Source: JACCTH01 sp035253825 (lineage in GTDB: Bacteria > Actinomycetota > Acidimicrobiia > Spongiisociales > ZC4RG35). Taken from it: 64,000 nt of DNA. A program made the translations under genes and the position numbers. Under the pieces are notes generated by a model that saw only the letters and a program-made list of their open reading frames with translations, did not search any database and was not told the DNA's origin. Positions 1 through 8,609 of the stretch are shown here, one piece after another. The DNA lies in assembly GCA_035253825.1 (NCBI GenBank), contig DATFBM010000010.1, positions 62,001-126,000 on the forward strand, written 5' to 3'. Each line of letters opens with the position of its first letter. Position 1 is the stretch's first letter.

Positions 1-1
1 G

Positions 2-1939
2 ACGATCCCGATCCTTGCCTTCTATCTCCTGGCTGCAACCTTCGATCGGCGATTGCCCGACTGGTGGGCGCCCGGCGTCTTGATCGCCTGCGGCGCTCTC
101 GCGTTTTGGGCGGCGGCCAGCGATCGCAGCGGCGGCCGGGCGCGTTTGCGCCCTTCGGGCCAGCCGTTGCCCTCGCACACGTACGGCATGCCGATCCTGA
201 TGGTTGCCGTGGTGGCGTTGGCCGGCACGCTATCTACCTTCCGTTTCGCCGCCTCGGTCCCGGAGTCGGGCCTGGTGGCATGGCGCAATCCCACCGGCTT
301 CGGGGGCGGTCTTTTCGGCGGGATCACCTACAACCAGTTCGCCTCCCTCCAGCAGGACCTGATTGCTGACAATCCCGAGGTGGTCTTCATCGCCCGGGTC
401 TCGGCCTCGGCGCCGCCGAATTCCCAGCTCTACTGGAAGTTGATCACGCTCGACACCTTCGACGGCACCGAATTCCGCCCAGCCAACCTCGGTATCTCCC
501 GAGCTAACGATCAATCGGACTGGGAGGCCGATGATTTCGCCTTTCGCGGGGAGACCGTTCTGGTTGAGAGCATCGTTCGCATCGCCGCCCTCCGCCAGCC
601 GTATATACCGATCCTTTACTCACCGCGGAGCCTGCAAACCGACGACCCCCTGCTCTTTGCCAGCCAACGGAGTCGCGAGGACGGATCGATCAAATTCGAC
701 GCCCTGACCAAGGAGGGACTCGAGTATCGAGTGATATCGGAGATCCCGGTTCCCAACCTGGCGGTTCTGGCCACCGAAGACGACACTCTCTCCCCGATGT
801 TCCAGAACGCCCAGGATCAGGGTCTCTTCAATCTTTCTCCGATCGAGGAGGCCACCGACCCTCCCTCCTCGCGTGTGACCAGTCTCTACACAGATCTGCC
901 CGAAGACTTCTCCGACGTTCTCCGCGCCCTCGCCCGCCAGATCACCGCCCAGGCCAGCACCCCCTTCGAGCAGGGCCTGGTCCTCGAAGAGTTCTTCCGC
1001 AACACCGGCGGATTTGTCCACGACGCCACCGTCTCGACCGGTCACACCACCCTCAATCTGGAGGAATGGATTCTCGACCCGGAGAGCACCAACTATCGCC
1101 GCGGTTACTGCCAGCAGTTTGCTGCCGCCATGGCGGTGATGGCCCGCTCCCTGGGAATTCCCGCCCGGCTCGTCTTTGGCTTCTCGCCGGGGGAGATCGA
1201 AACCCAGGCCGATGGCAGCGAGGTCATCGTGGTTCGGGCCCGCAACGGCCACGTTTGGGTGGAGCTCTTCATGGACAGCCAGGGTTGGGTGCGCTTCGAT
1301 CCCACGCCACGCTCGGACGGCACCAATCCCCCCACCGCGGCGTCGGTCGGGTTCAGCCCTTCCGAATATCTGCCGGCCCCGGCCGATCCCGCACAGGCTC
1401 CCCTCAACCTGCCCGGATCACTCGCCGGAATCGACCGTCGCTTTCTTGACGAGCAGCTCGACCCCACCGACGGGCAAACGTTGGGTGCGCGGGCGACGGG
1501 TTTTGACTGGACATGGTGGCTGGTGCCGGCGGGAGCAGTGAGTTTGATTCCGATCGCCAGGCTCGTGCGCCGGAGCAGCCGGCTGCGGCGTCTCGGGCGA
1601 GGAGACATCGGGGCCGGTTGGGCAGAGCTCATCGATCGCCTGGCGGACCTGGGTCATCGTCCCTCTCCCTCTCAGACACCGGCAGAAATCGCCTCCTCCT
1701 TTGGAGGCGAAACCGGGCTGCGCCCGTTGGCCGATCGCCTCACCGTCCATTTATTCGGGAACCGCACCGTCACCGACGGACGGTCAGCACTGGAGATCGC
1801 CGAACGATCGATTCAGAGGCGCTATCCAGCGTGGCGGCGGGGACTCGTCTGGCTGCAACCGGCCAGCCTGTTCCGAGGCATCAATAGGCGGCCCCGGATC
1901 CGGCTCAGCCCTCGGCTGCGACCCGTCGCTCCTCGTTGA
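2..1939 (+). CDS. TgpA-like membrane transglutaminase (5' end missing)
   Basis: C-terminal part of a membrane-anchored transglutaminase-like protein of the TgpA/DUF3488 type. The reading frame is open to the left window edge, so the N-terminal membrane segments lie outside; a TTG at 53 is the first possible start inside. Counting from that TTG, the papain-fold triad is visible: Cys353 in GYCQQFAAA, His400 in NGHVWVE and Asp416 in RFDPTPR. A membrane helix follows near residue 485 and a basic cytoplasmic tail with a DUF4129-like region ends the protein. Family members sit in actinobacterial clusters with a MoxR ATPase and a DUF58 protein; those would be to the left and are not seen. The substrate is unknown. 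The 3' end overlaps the convergent MerR gene by 35 bp. Confidence 0.85.
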   Translation, partial: TIPILAFYLLAATFDRRLPDWWAPGVLIACGALAFWAAASDRSGGRARLRPSGQPLPSHTYGMPILMVAVVALAGTLSTFRFAASVPESGLVAWRNPTGFGGGLFGGITYNQFASLQQDLIADNPEVVFIARVSASAPPNSQLYWKLITLDTFDGTEFRPANLGISRANDQSDWEADDFAFRGETVLVESIVRIAALRQPYIPILYSPRSLQTDDPLLFASQRSREDGSIKFDALTKEGLEYRVISEIPVPNLAVLATEDDTLSPMFQNAQDQGLFNLSPIEEATDPPSSRVTSLYTDLPEDFSDVLRALARQITAQASTPFEQGLVLEEFFRNTGGFVHDATVSTGHTTLNLEEWILDPESTNYRRGYCQQFAAAMAVMARSLGIPARLVFGFSPGEIETQADGSEVIVVRARNGHVWVELFMDSQGWVRFDPTPRSDGTNPPTAASVGFSPSEYLPAPADPAQAPLNLPGSLAGIDRRFLDEQLDPTDGQTLGARATGFDWTWWLVPAGAVSLIPIARLVRRSSRLRRLGRGDIGAGWAELIDRLADLGHRPSPSQTPAEIASSFGGETGLRPLADRLTVHLFGNRTVTDGRSALEIAERSIQRRYPAWRRGLVWLQPASLFRGINRRPRIRLSPRLRPVAPR

Positions 1940-2408
1940 CGTCGTCCTCCACCCGGCGCAGCATCTGCAAGAACTGGTCGCGGTCGAGTTCGAAACGGGT
2001 GACGTCTTCGGTCACTTCCCGCGTGATCTGATCCAATCCGGCAAAGAAAGCCAGTTGCCCCTGGCGCAGGGCATCTAGCACCAGACCGTCCTGGGCGCTG
2101 ATCTCGTAAAGCGATTTGCCCTCCGAGATCAACTTCATCTGGCTCATGTGCATCTCCATGTCGCCATGACGGCGCAGGTAGTCCCAGGCCCGTCGCACCC
2201 GCTGGAGCGACATCCCGTTGACGATCAGGGAGTGGACTACGCGCAGAGCGACGAGGTCACGAAATGAATAGAGACGCCGGACGCCCGGCCTGCCCCCTGT
2301 CTGTTGGACGCTCGGCTTCACGAGCGACATCCGGTCCCAATAACGCAACTGATGTGGTGTGCAGTTGGTCAGCCTGCACGTCTGCTCCGCCGTAAAAGCC
2401 TGCTGCAA
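1905..2408 (-). CDS. MerR-family transcriptional regulator
   Basis: 167-residue DNA-binding regulator. The N-terminal winged helix-turn-helix typical of MerR proteins is clear (residues about 5-75: AEQTCRLTNCTPHQLRYWDR, then RRLYSFRDLVALRVVHSL). The C-terminal half is helical with no recognisable metal-binding cysteines, so the effector is unknown. It is a single-gene unit: convergent with the transglutaminase gene and followed upstream by 168 bp without a gene. Actinobacteria have several such heat-shock or division-associated MerR paralogues, but nothing here identifies the regulon. Confidence 0.85.
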   Translation of the reverse strand: MQQAFTAEQTCRLTNCTPHQLRYWDRMSLVKPSVQQTGGRPGVRRLYSFRDLVALRVVHSLIVNGMSLQRVRRAWDYLRRHGDMEMHMSQMKLISEGKSLYEISAQDGLVLDALRQGQLAFFAGLDQITREVTEDVTRFELDRDQFLQMLRRVEDDVNEERRVAAEG

Positions 2409-2576
2409 CGATCCTCTCCTCCCAACTGGCCAGCGGCCACAAACGAACCGACGCGTTCGCGTTTCGAGTCAATCGGAAGCGGCATCGCCATCGGTATCCC
2501 TCCAAAATTCTTGTCCGCCGACTACCCCTCGTTGGATGATGTGTGATCGGCGGGTGCGCCACTGTAGCGGCGCCGA

Positions 2577-2915
2577 TCAGTCGCGTCTGAAGCGGCGGCG
2601 ACCTTTATTGCGAATTGTGTTGTCGGTGTCTTCGGACTCCGTTTCGCGACCCGTTTGACGCGATAGAAATTTCTGCACGAGGTAGTTGGCGCTCCACACG
2701 ACGAGCACGAAACCAAGTACCGCGACGATCGTGTTGCGACTGAACGCGGCGGCGACGAGGACCAGCCCCAGGACCACACCAATCGTCGCCCAGCGGCTGC
2801 CGTTGTTGCCGATGCGATCGATGCGGCGAACAGCGCGCACCAGATTTGGATCTTCCGCGTGGAAGTGACGCTCGATCTCCGCCAGGATTTTTTGCTCCCG
2901 GTCACTCAGCGGCAT
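2577..2915 (-). CDS. DUF3040 family small membrane protein
   Basis: 112-residue protein of the actinobacterial DUF3040 family. The start is characteristic: MPLSDREQKILAEIERHFHA, a short amphipathic segment, followed by two adjacent hydrophobic helices (about residues 40-85: WATIGVVLGLVLVAAAF and IVAVLGFVLVVWSANYL) and a basic, charged tail. In many actinobacteria the gene lies near division or DNA-repair genes; here dinB is immediately upstream on the same strand, 96 bp away. The function of the family is not known. Confidence 0.8.
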   Translation of the reverse strand: MPLSDREQKILAEIERHFHAEDPNLVRAVRRIDRIGNNGSRWATIGVVLGLVLVAAAFSRNTIVAVLGFVLVVWSANYLVQKFLSRQTGRETESEDTDNTIRNKGRRRFRRD

Positions 2916-3011
2916 GACCTCTGACTCCTGTTTCTTTCATCCGAGGCGACTGGGTTCAGTATACGAACTGGGAATTCAATTCGACCCGCGTTGATAGCTC
3001 GCTTTTCACGA

Positions 3012-4187
3012 TCAACTTCCTTTACGAATCACTACTCGCGCCGGACCTACTGAGTCTTCACCAAACCGCTCCCGGACGTTGGCGATCGTCCCCCTCACGA
3101 CGTCCCAGCGCGGATCGGAATCGGTGCTCATTTGCCCGGAATCTCCTGCTTGCGAGAGAGCTCGGACTGCGACTCCGAGCAGCCGAACCGGACGGCTCCA
3201 GTCGAATTGGGGCCGAAGCTCGCGGGCGGCGGCAAAGAGGCCGTGCGAGCTGGCCACCATTGTGGGTCTGGTGGTCTGGCGAACGACGGTTTCGAAGTTC
3301 GAATAACGAACCGTGACCGCCACGGTGTGGCCGCCGAGACCTGCCCGGCGGAGGCGGGCACCGAGCCGGTCGCAAAGTCGCAAAAGCTCGGTGTCGATCT
3401 GGGCCGGGGTCCGGAGGTCGAACTCGTAGGTCTCTGAAACCGAGACTGATTTCGTCTGGCGGTCGGAGACGACCTCTCGCTCGTCCTGGCCGTGAGCGAG
3501 GGCGGCCAGCTGCCTTCCCGCCCCCCGCCCCAACCGCCGTTGCAGCAAGTCGGGGTCGATTTCGGCCAATTCTCCCACCGTTGCCACCCCCAACGCCTCC
3601 AAAGCGGCGTGTGTGGCCTCGCCCACGCCCGAAATCGCCCGCACCGGAAGCGGGTGGAGAAAGCTCAAAGTTTGAGAGGCGGGCACATGACGGAGACCAT
3701 CCGGCTTGGCGGCCTCCGAAGCCAGTTTGGCGACCAGCTTGTTGGCGGCGATTCCCACCGAAACCGGGAGATCGAGCTCTTGGCGGATCTTTTCTCGGAG
3801 GGCGGCACCCACTTCATCGGGAGCCGTGTAATGCAAGCGCAGGCCCGATATGTCGAGATAGGCCTCGTCGAGAGAGAGTCCCTCGACGACCGGGGTGAAG
3901 CTCGAGAAAATTTCGAATACGTCGGCTGACACGTCGGCGTAGTGAGCGTGGTCGGGAGGGACGATCACCAGGTGGGGACATGCCGATCGAGCCCGGGTCA
4001 TCGGCATCGCCGAGTGGATCCCGAAAACACGGGCCTCATAGCTTGCCGCCGCCACCACTCCCCGTCGCCCGGCACCACCAACGACCACCGGTTGACCACG
4101 CAGATCGGGCCGGCGCCTTCGCTCGACTTCAACGAAGAACGCGTCCATGTCGGCGTGGAGGATTTTTTCTGCGAAGCTCACGTTCAT
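3012..4187 (-). CDS. dinB: DNA polymerase IV (Y-family translesion polymerase)
   Basis: 391-residue Y-family DNA polymerase that copies past damaged template bases. Seen directly: the palm motif HADMDAFF with catalytic Asp13 and steric-gate Phe18, and the second carboxylate pair Asp107-Glu108 in SLDEAYLDI. The little-finger domain occupies about residues 240-360. The extreme C-terminus (RERFGEDSVGPARVVIRKGS) shows no obvious QxxLxL-type beta-clamp peptide, so this may resemble the clamp-motif-less DinB2 class of actinobacteria; that subtype assignment is inference. It is divergent from the membrane-protein gene that starts 55 bp to the right. Confidence 0.92.
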   Translation of the reverse strand: MNVSFAEKILHADMDAFFVEVERRRRPDLRGQPVVVGGAGRRGVVAAASYEARVFGIHSAMPMTRARSACPHLVIVPPDHAHYADVSADVFEIFSSFTPVVEGLSLDEAYLDISGLRLHYTAPDEVGAALREKIRQELDLPVSVGIAANKLVAKLASEAAKPDGLRHVPASQTLSFLHPLPVRAISGVGEATHAALEALGVATVGELAEIDPDLLQRRLGRGAGRQLAALAHGQDEREVVSDRQTKSVSVSETYEFDLRTPAQIDTELLRLCDRLGARLRRAGLGGHTVAVTVRYSNFETVVRQTTRPTMVASSHGLFAAARELRPQFDWSRPVRLLGVAVRALSQAGDSGQMSTDSDPRWDVVRGTIANVRERFGEDSVGPARVVIRKGS

Positions 4188-4242
4188 GCGAACCCAGGGT
4201 TCAGAGATAGGCGCTGCCTATCTGTGGGCCCACAGAATGTAG

Positions 4243-4971
4243 ATGCCCGGCCGTCATTGGTGGGCGACTCTGTCCACCCTGGCATGTTGCCTGACATGGG
4301 CATGGGTGTTGGTGGATGAGCCACGTCCGTGGCACCGCGATACCTCGTTCGTCCTGGTCGCCTCCTTACTGATCGCTTCCGCACTGGCAGTGGTCGCGAT
4401 CCTGATAGAGAGCAGTCGGCTCGGTTATCGGCTGGGAGTGGCCACCGTCGTTGTCGAGGCAACAATTGCCGTCCTTCACGAACGCACCACTCCCTGGTAC
4501 TTCGGAGTGCTGCTCATTGCCCTCAGCAGCTTTCTCCTCGCCGATCCCCGGCTGGGGGGATGGATCCGAGGACGAACCTCCGCTGCCCCTATTCCAATGA
4601 AGGCAGTGGTTCTGGCTATGACACTCCTCGGTGCGCCAGGCTTGGCCGCTCTGGTCACTTTTGGTGATGACCCCGGCCCTCTCGCCTGGCTGGCGGGACT
4701 GTCGTGGCTCGCTCTCCTCGTTTACTCCCGACGCCTGCCGGGAGCGCTCCTAGCCGCCCGGGCCGCCCCCCCTCTGTTGGCCCTGGGAAGCCTGTGGCTC
4801 CCATCACCCGGGCGTTGGTTGTGGCTGGCTTTGATGATCGCCGCCACCTATTCGGCTGCCTCCTCCGACGTCCGCCTGGCGGTCCGGCCCCTGATCGAAA
4901 CCGGCTCCCGCCTGATGGTTCCCCCCGAGCTCGCACCCGAGCACATCCGGCGGGTGCTGGGGAAAGATTGA
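4243..4971 (+). CDS. Polytopic membrane protein of unknown function
   Basis: 242-residue hydrophobic protein with about seven predicted membrane segments (for example FVLVASLLIASALAVVAILI and FGVLLIALSSFLLA) and a short cytosolic C-terminus. I do not recognise the family. The stop codon overlaps the TTG start of the next small gene (TTGA at 4968-4971), so the two are probably translated together from one transcript running towards fabF. No signal or catalytic motif is visible. Confidence 0.65.
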   Translation: MPGRHWWATLSTLACCLTWAWVLVDEPRPWHRDTSFVLVASLLIASALAVVAILIESSRLGYRLGVATVVVEATIAVLHERTTPWYFGVLLIALSSFLLADPRLGGWIRGRTSAAPIPMKAVVLAMTLLGAPGLAALVTFGDDPGPLAWLAGLSWLALLVYSRRLPGALLAARAAPPLLALGSLWLPSPGRWLWLALMIAATYSAASSDVRLAVRPLIETGSRLMVPPELAPEHIRRVLGKD

Positions 4972-5222
4972 GGAGACCAAATCCCTATCTGGTGGTTCCT
5001 TCCATCGTCCTCGGAGGGCTGGTCGGCTGGATGGGATTTGTCATCACCAATGTCTCGTGTCGGGCCGACCAACCCGCCCCGGCTCCCGGTTGTCCCCTGA
5101 CCGCGAGCTTGATCGGGATCGGAGCCTTCATCGTTGCCAGTGCCGGCCTGCTTGTCGTCCTGGCACTGACCGCTCGTTCGATCGCCGAATACCGCCAGGA
5201 GCGAGACCGGCAGCAGGACTAG
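4968..5222 (+). CDS. Small two-helix membrane protein
   Basis: 84-residue protein beginning at a TTG that overlaps the preceding stop. It holds two hydrophobic helices (VVPSIVLGGLVGWMGFVI and SLIGIGAFIVASAGLLVVLA) separated by a Cys- and Pro-containing loop, and ends in a charged tail (YRQERDRQQD). The start-stop overlap and the clean two-helix topology support a real gene. Function unknown; it is likely to act with the neighbouring polytopic membrane protein. It converges on fabF with a 4-bp overlap. Confidence 0.6.
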   Translation: MRRPNPYLVVPSIVLGGLVGWMGFVITNVSCRADQPAPAPGCPLTASLIGIGAFIVASAGLLVVLALTARSIAEYRQERDRQQD

Positions 5223-6487
5223 GTGGCCTCAGTGCTCGCCACTCGGGCCGAGCCCAGGACCAGGGCCACGTTGTGACCACCAAAGCCGAAGGAGTTCGAC
5301 ATTGCATAATCCCCCGAAAACCGACGGGCCTCATTGGGGACGTAATCGAGGTCGCATTCCGGATCTGGGGATTCCTGGTTGATGGTGGGAGGCAGGAGGC
5401 CCTGGTTCAGTGCCAGCAAGGAAACTATCGCCTCCACCGCCCCTGCCCCACCGAGAATGTGACCCGTCATCGACTTGGTGGAAGACACCGGCACCCGATA
5501 TGCCTCATCGCCGAAGGCGATCTTGATGGCGGCAGTCTCGGTGGCATCGTTGGCCTCAGTTGAGGTGCCGTGGGCGTTGATGTAGGAGATGTCGCCGGGT
5601 TCTAGGGCGGCATCGGCCATGGCCGCCTTCATCGCCCGAGCGGCCCCGGTCCCACCCGGTCGGGGCAGAGTGATGTGGTAGGCGTCCGCCGACATTCCGT
5701 AGCCAACGATCTCGCCGATTATCTCTGCGCCCCGGCCTAGCGCCCGGTCTCGATCCTCCAGCACCAGGGCACCGCCGCCCTCGCCCATCACGAATCCATC
5801 GCGATCGGCGTCGAAGGGACGTGAGGCTCGACTGGGCTGGTCGTTGCGAACCGACAGCGCTCGCGATTGGTTGAACCCGGCTACTCCGTACGTGGTGATG
5901 GCCGCCTCCGAGCCACCAGCGAGCATGACATCGGCCGCTCCTCTCCGGATCAGCTCGGCGGCGTCACCAATGGCGTTGGCCGAGGCCGAGCAAGCGGTCA
6001 CGACGCAACTCACCGGTCCCAACAGGTTGTTCTCGATCGACGCCAGGCCGGCGGCCATGTTGGCGATGATCTTCGGGATGCCGGTGGGGCTGACCCGATC
6101 CGGCCCTCGGTCCAGCATCAGCGCCACTTCATCGATGAAGGCACCCATGCCTCCGAAGCCCGCTCCCACCATCACCCCGGCCCGTTCGTTGTCAGCGTCC
6201 TCCGGCGCAAAGGCGATCTTGGCCTGTCCCAGAGCCTGACGCCCGGCCACCAAGAAGAACTGCGAAAAAGGATCGATGCGGCGGATCTCGCGTTTATCGA
6301 AATGGTCGGCGGGATCGAAATCCTTGACCTCACCGGCGATTTTTGTGCGGTACCCGGTGGTGTCGAAATGAGTGATGGGACCGACACCGGAATGGCCGTT
6401 GATCAGAGACTGCCAGAAGGTATCGAGGTCGTTGCCAACCGGGGTGATCACCCCCATCCCGGTGACGACTACTCGTCGTCGCCCCAT
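5219..6487 (-). CDS. fabF: 3-oxoacyl-[ACP] synthase II
   Basis: 422-residue condensing enzyme (KAS II) that elongates acyl-ACP with malonyl-ACP in type II fatty-acid synthesis. The Cys-His-His triad is present: Cys166 in VTACSASAN, His306 in NAHGTSTEAND and His343 in TKSMTGHILGG. The ATG at 6487 begins the usual MGRRRVVVTGMG; a longer in-frame form to 6571 would run back into acpP and is not likely. It is the last gene of the minus-strand FAS-II operon, 16 bp after acpP. Confidence 0.96.
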   Translation of the reverse strand: MGRRRVVVTGMGVITPVGNDLDTFWQSLINGHSGVGPITHFDTTGYRTKIAGEVKDFDPADHFDKREIRRIDPFSQFFLVAGRQALGQAKIAFAPEDADNERAGVMVGAGFGGMGAFIDEVALMLDRGPDRVSPTGIPKIIANMAAGLASIENNLLGPVSCVVTACSASANAIGDAAELIRRGAADVMLAGGSEAAITTYGVAGFNQSRALSVRNDQPSRASRPFDADRDGFVMGEGGGALVLEDRDRALGRGAEIIGEIVGYGMSADAYHITLPRPGGTGAARAMKAAMADAALEPGDISYINAHGTSTEANDATETAAIKIAFGDEAYRVPVSSTKSMTGHILGGAGAVEAIVSLLALNQGLLPPTINQESPDPECDLDYVPNEARRFSGDYAMSNSFGFGGHNVALVLGSARVASTEAT

Positions 6488-6503
6488 TAGCTGTCCAATC
6501 AGG

Positions 6504-6749
6504 TTAGGAGTTGAGCTTCTGATGTACCAGGTCGATGGCTTCGCCGACTGTGTGGATGTGCTCGGCCTCATCGTCGGGGATCTTCACCCCGAACTCATCC
6601 TCCATCGCCATCAGCAACTCGACAACGCCCAAGGAGTCCACGTCGAGGTCGGTCTCGAAATTGGCCGCCGGGTTGATCTTTTCGGCGTCGAGGCCGAGTT
6701 CGGTGACGAGCACGTCCCGCAATCGCGTTTCGATATCAGTTTTTTCCAT
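6504..6749 (-). CDS. acpP: Acyl carrier protein
   Basis: 81-residue acidic acyl carrier protein. The phosphopantetheine attachment serine is Ser39 in the DLDVDSLGVVELLM motif, and helix 2 and the GVKIPDDEAE segment match the family. It carries the growing acyl chain between FabD, FabH, FabG and FabF, whose genes flank it. It starts 33 bp downstream of the fabG stop with a GGAGA ribosome-binding sequence. Confidence 0.97.
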   Translation of the reverse strand: MEKTDIETRLRDVLVTELGLDAEKINPAANFETDLDVDSLGVVELLMAMEDEFGVKIPDDEAEHIHTVGEAIDLVHQKLNS

Positions 6750-6782
6750 CGGACTGGTTCTCTCCTGTTCTTCTCCCTGGCA

Positions 6783-7517
6783 TTAAAGCGCCAGACCACC
6801 GTCTACCGCTAAAACTTGCCCGGTGACGTAGGAGGCCGCCTCAGAGGCGAGGAAGGCCACTACATCGGCCACTTCACCTGGCTCTCCAAACCTTCCCAGG
6901 CTGAGGGTGGACAAAACTCCCTGCTTGACCTCTTCGGAAAGGGCCGCGGTCATATCCGTGGTGATGAAGCCGGGGGCCACCACGTTGGCAGTGATTCCCC
7001 GGCTGCCGACTTCCTTGGCCACCGACTTCATGAGCCCGATGAGACCGGCCTTGGAAGCGGCGTAGTTGGCCTGCCCGGGATTGCCGGCAATGCCGGCCAC
7101 AGACGAGATCGAGATGATCCTGCCGAAACGGGCCCGCAGCATCGCCTTCAGAGCTGCCTTCGTACAGAGGAAGGCCGACCGGAGATTGATCGCCAGCACT
7201 CGATCGAACTCCTCCGGGCTCATCCGGAGGAGCAGGTTGTCGGCGGTGATGCCGGCATTGTTGACCAGGATCTCGACCGGTCCCAGCTCCCCGCTCACCG
7301 ATGCGAAGAGCTCGTCAACCGCCGGGGCATCAGAGACGTCAGCGCCGAAGGCGGCCGCCTTGCCGCCCCGGCTTTCGATTTCCGTGACCACTCCCAGGGC
7401 GGCGGCCTCAGATGCACTGAAATTGACCGCCACCACATGGCCCGCCTCCGCCAGAGCGAGGGCGATCGCACGACCGATCCCCCGGGAGGCCCCGGTGACG
7501 AGGGCGGTGCGGGTCAC
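6783..7517 (-). CDS. fabG: 3-oxoacyl-[ACP] reductase
   Basis: 244-residue short-chain dehydrogenase that reduces 3-oxoacyl-ACP with NADPH. Seen: the nucleotide-binding TGASRGIGRA motif (residues 8-17), NNAG at 86-89, and the catalytic Ser (138/139), Tyr152 and Lys156 in NYAASKAG. The C-terminus reads YVTGQVLAVDGGLAL, typical of FabG. The GTG start overlaps the fabH stop by 4 bp. The position between fabH and acpP in a complete elongation operon makes FabG the best call among the many short-chain dehydrogenases. Confidence 0.95.
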   Translation of the reverse strand: MTRTALVTGASRGIGRAIALALAEAGHVVAVNFSASEAAALGVVTEIESRGGKAAAFGADVSDAPAVDELFASVSGELGPVEILVNNAGITADNLLLRMSPEEFDRVLAINLRSAFLCTKAALKAMLRARFGRIISISSVAGIAGNPGQANYAASKAGLIGLMKSVAKEVGSRGITANVVAPGFITTDMTAALSEEVKQGVLSTLSLGRFGEPGEVADVVAFLASEAASYVTGQVLAVDGGLAL

Positions 7518-8596
7518 GAACTAGCCAGGTGACCGAAAAATTCGAGGTTGGGAGCCAACAAATCCATGGTGCTGCGATGGTTCGGCGGCAGAGCCGCATC
7601 GCTCGTCCCCAAAGGCTCGACCCGCTGGCCCCATCGGATCACTGCCGCTCCCCATGAGAGGCCGGCACCAAAGGCGGCAAGGACGATGATCGCCCCCGGC
7701 TGGATGCGATGAGATTCGAGAGCCTCGGTCAAGGCCACGGGAATAGTGGCCGCTGAGGTGTTGCCGTACGACTCGATGTTGATCATGACTTTGGCCGGGT
7801 CGAGCTTGAGCCGACGGGCGGTGGCGTCGATAATCCGCACATTGGCCTGGTGGGGAATCAAAAGGCCGATGTCATCGAGGCTGATCCCGGCCTTATCGAG
7901 GACGCGGATGGAGGCGTCACCCATGGTGGTCACCGCCCGGCGGAAGACCTCGGGGCCGTCCATGTTGATTCCAGATTGGCGGGGATCGGGATTCCTGCGA
8001 TCCCCGGCGGTCCCGTGCTCGGGAATGCAGAGAATCGAGGCGGCGGAACCGTCCATGCCCAGCTCGGAGGCCAGCAAGCCGACATCCTCGTCGGTCGCCT
8101 CCAAAACGACGGCTCCGGCGCCGTCACCGAAGAGGACCGCGGTCGCCCGGTTGGTGAAATCCAGGTGGTAGTGAAGCTTTTCCGCTCCAATCACGAGCAC
8201 CGTGCGATGGGTCCCGGCCGCAATCATGTTCGAGCCGATCACGAGTGAATAGATGAAGCCCGAACAGGCAGCGTTCACGTCGAAAGCGCCCGCTTGCCAG
8301 GCCTCCAACTTCGCCTGCACCAGGGAGGCCGTAGAGGGAATCAGGGAGTCGCCCGTGCAGGTGCCGACGATGATCAAATCCAAGTCGGCCGCGGTCTTTC
8401 CGGCGGCGGCGAGGGCGTGAGCGGCGGCGACGGCGGACATGTCGGACACCTCGGCGTGCGAGATCCTCCGCTCCTTGATCCCGGTTCGGGTCGTGATCCA
8501 CTCGTCGCTGGTATCGACGATCTGCTCGAGATCGTGATTGGAAAGCACCGCCTCCGGCATGCACTTTCCCCACCCGGTGATCATCGCGTTGGCCAT
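7514..8596 (-). CDS. fabH: 3-oxoacyl-[ACP] synthase III
   Basis: About 360-residue KAS III that starts fatty-acid synthesis by joining acyl-CoA to malonyl-ACP. The triad is Cys111 (VNAACSGF), His248 (PHQANVR) and Asn278 (YGNTSAATIP). The ATG at 8596 (MANAMITGWG) has a GGAGG sequence just upstream and is preferred over a longer reading to 8719. The protein carries an extra tail of about 38 residues after the usual terminal WGAAVIRW, ending FFGHLASS. Overlaps fabG by 4 bp. Confidence 0.95.
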   Translation of the reverse strand: MANAMITGWGKCMPEAVLSNHDLEQIVDTSDEWITTRTGIKERRISHAEVSDMSAVAAAHALAAAGKTAADLDLIIVGTCTGDSLIPSTASLVQAKLEAWQAGAFDVNAACSGFIYSLVIGSNMIAAGTHRTVLVIGAEKLHYHLDFTNRATAVLFGDGAGAVVLEATDEDVGLLASELGMDGSAASILCIPEHGTAGDRRNPDPRQSGINMDGPEVFRRAVTTMGDASIRVLDKAGISLDDIGLLIPHQANVRIIDATARRLKLDPAKVMINIESYGNTSAATIPVALTEALESHRIQPGAIIVLAAFGAGLSWGAAVIRWGQRVEPLGTSDAALPPNHRSTMDLLAPNLEFFGHLASS

Positions 8597-8609
8597 CGTC
8601 CCTCCTATC

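Noticed and set aside
620..1252. Long antisense frames within the transglutaminase, glgP, ilvB and fabF regions (for example 27255-28421 minus, 8829-10568 plus)
   Set aside because: They lie opposite well-identified genes, have low-complexity composition and no recognisable domains; typical shadows in GC-rich DNA.
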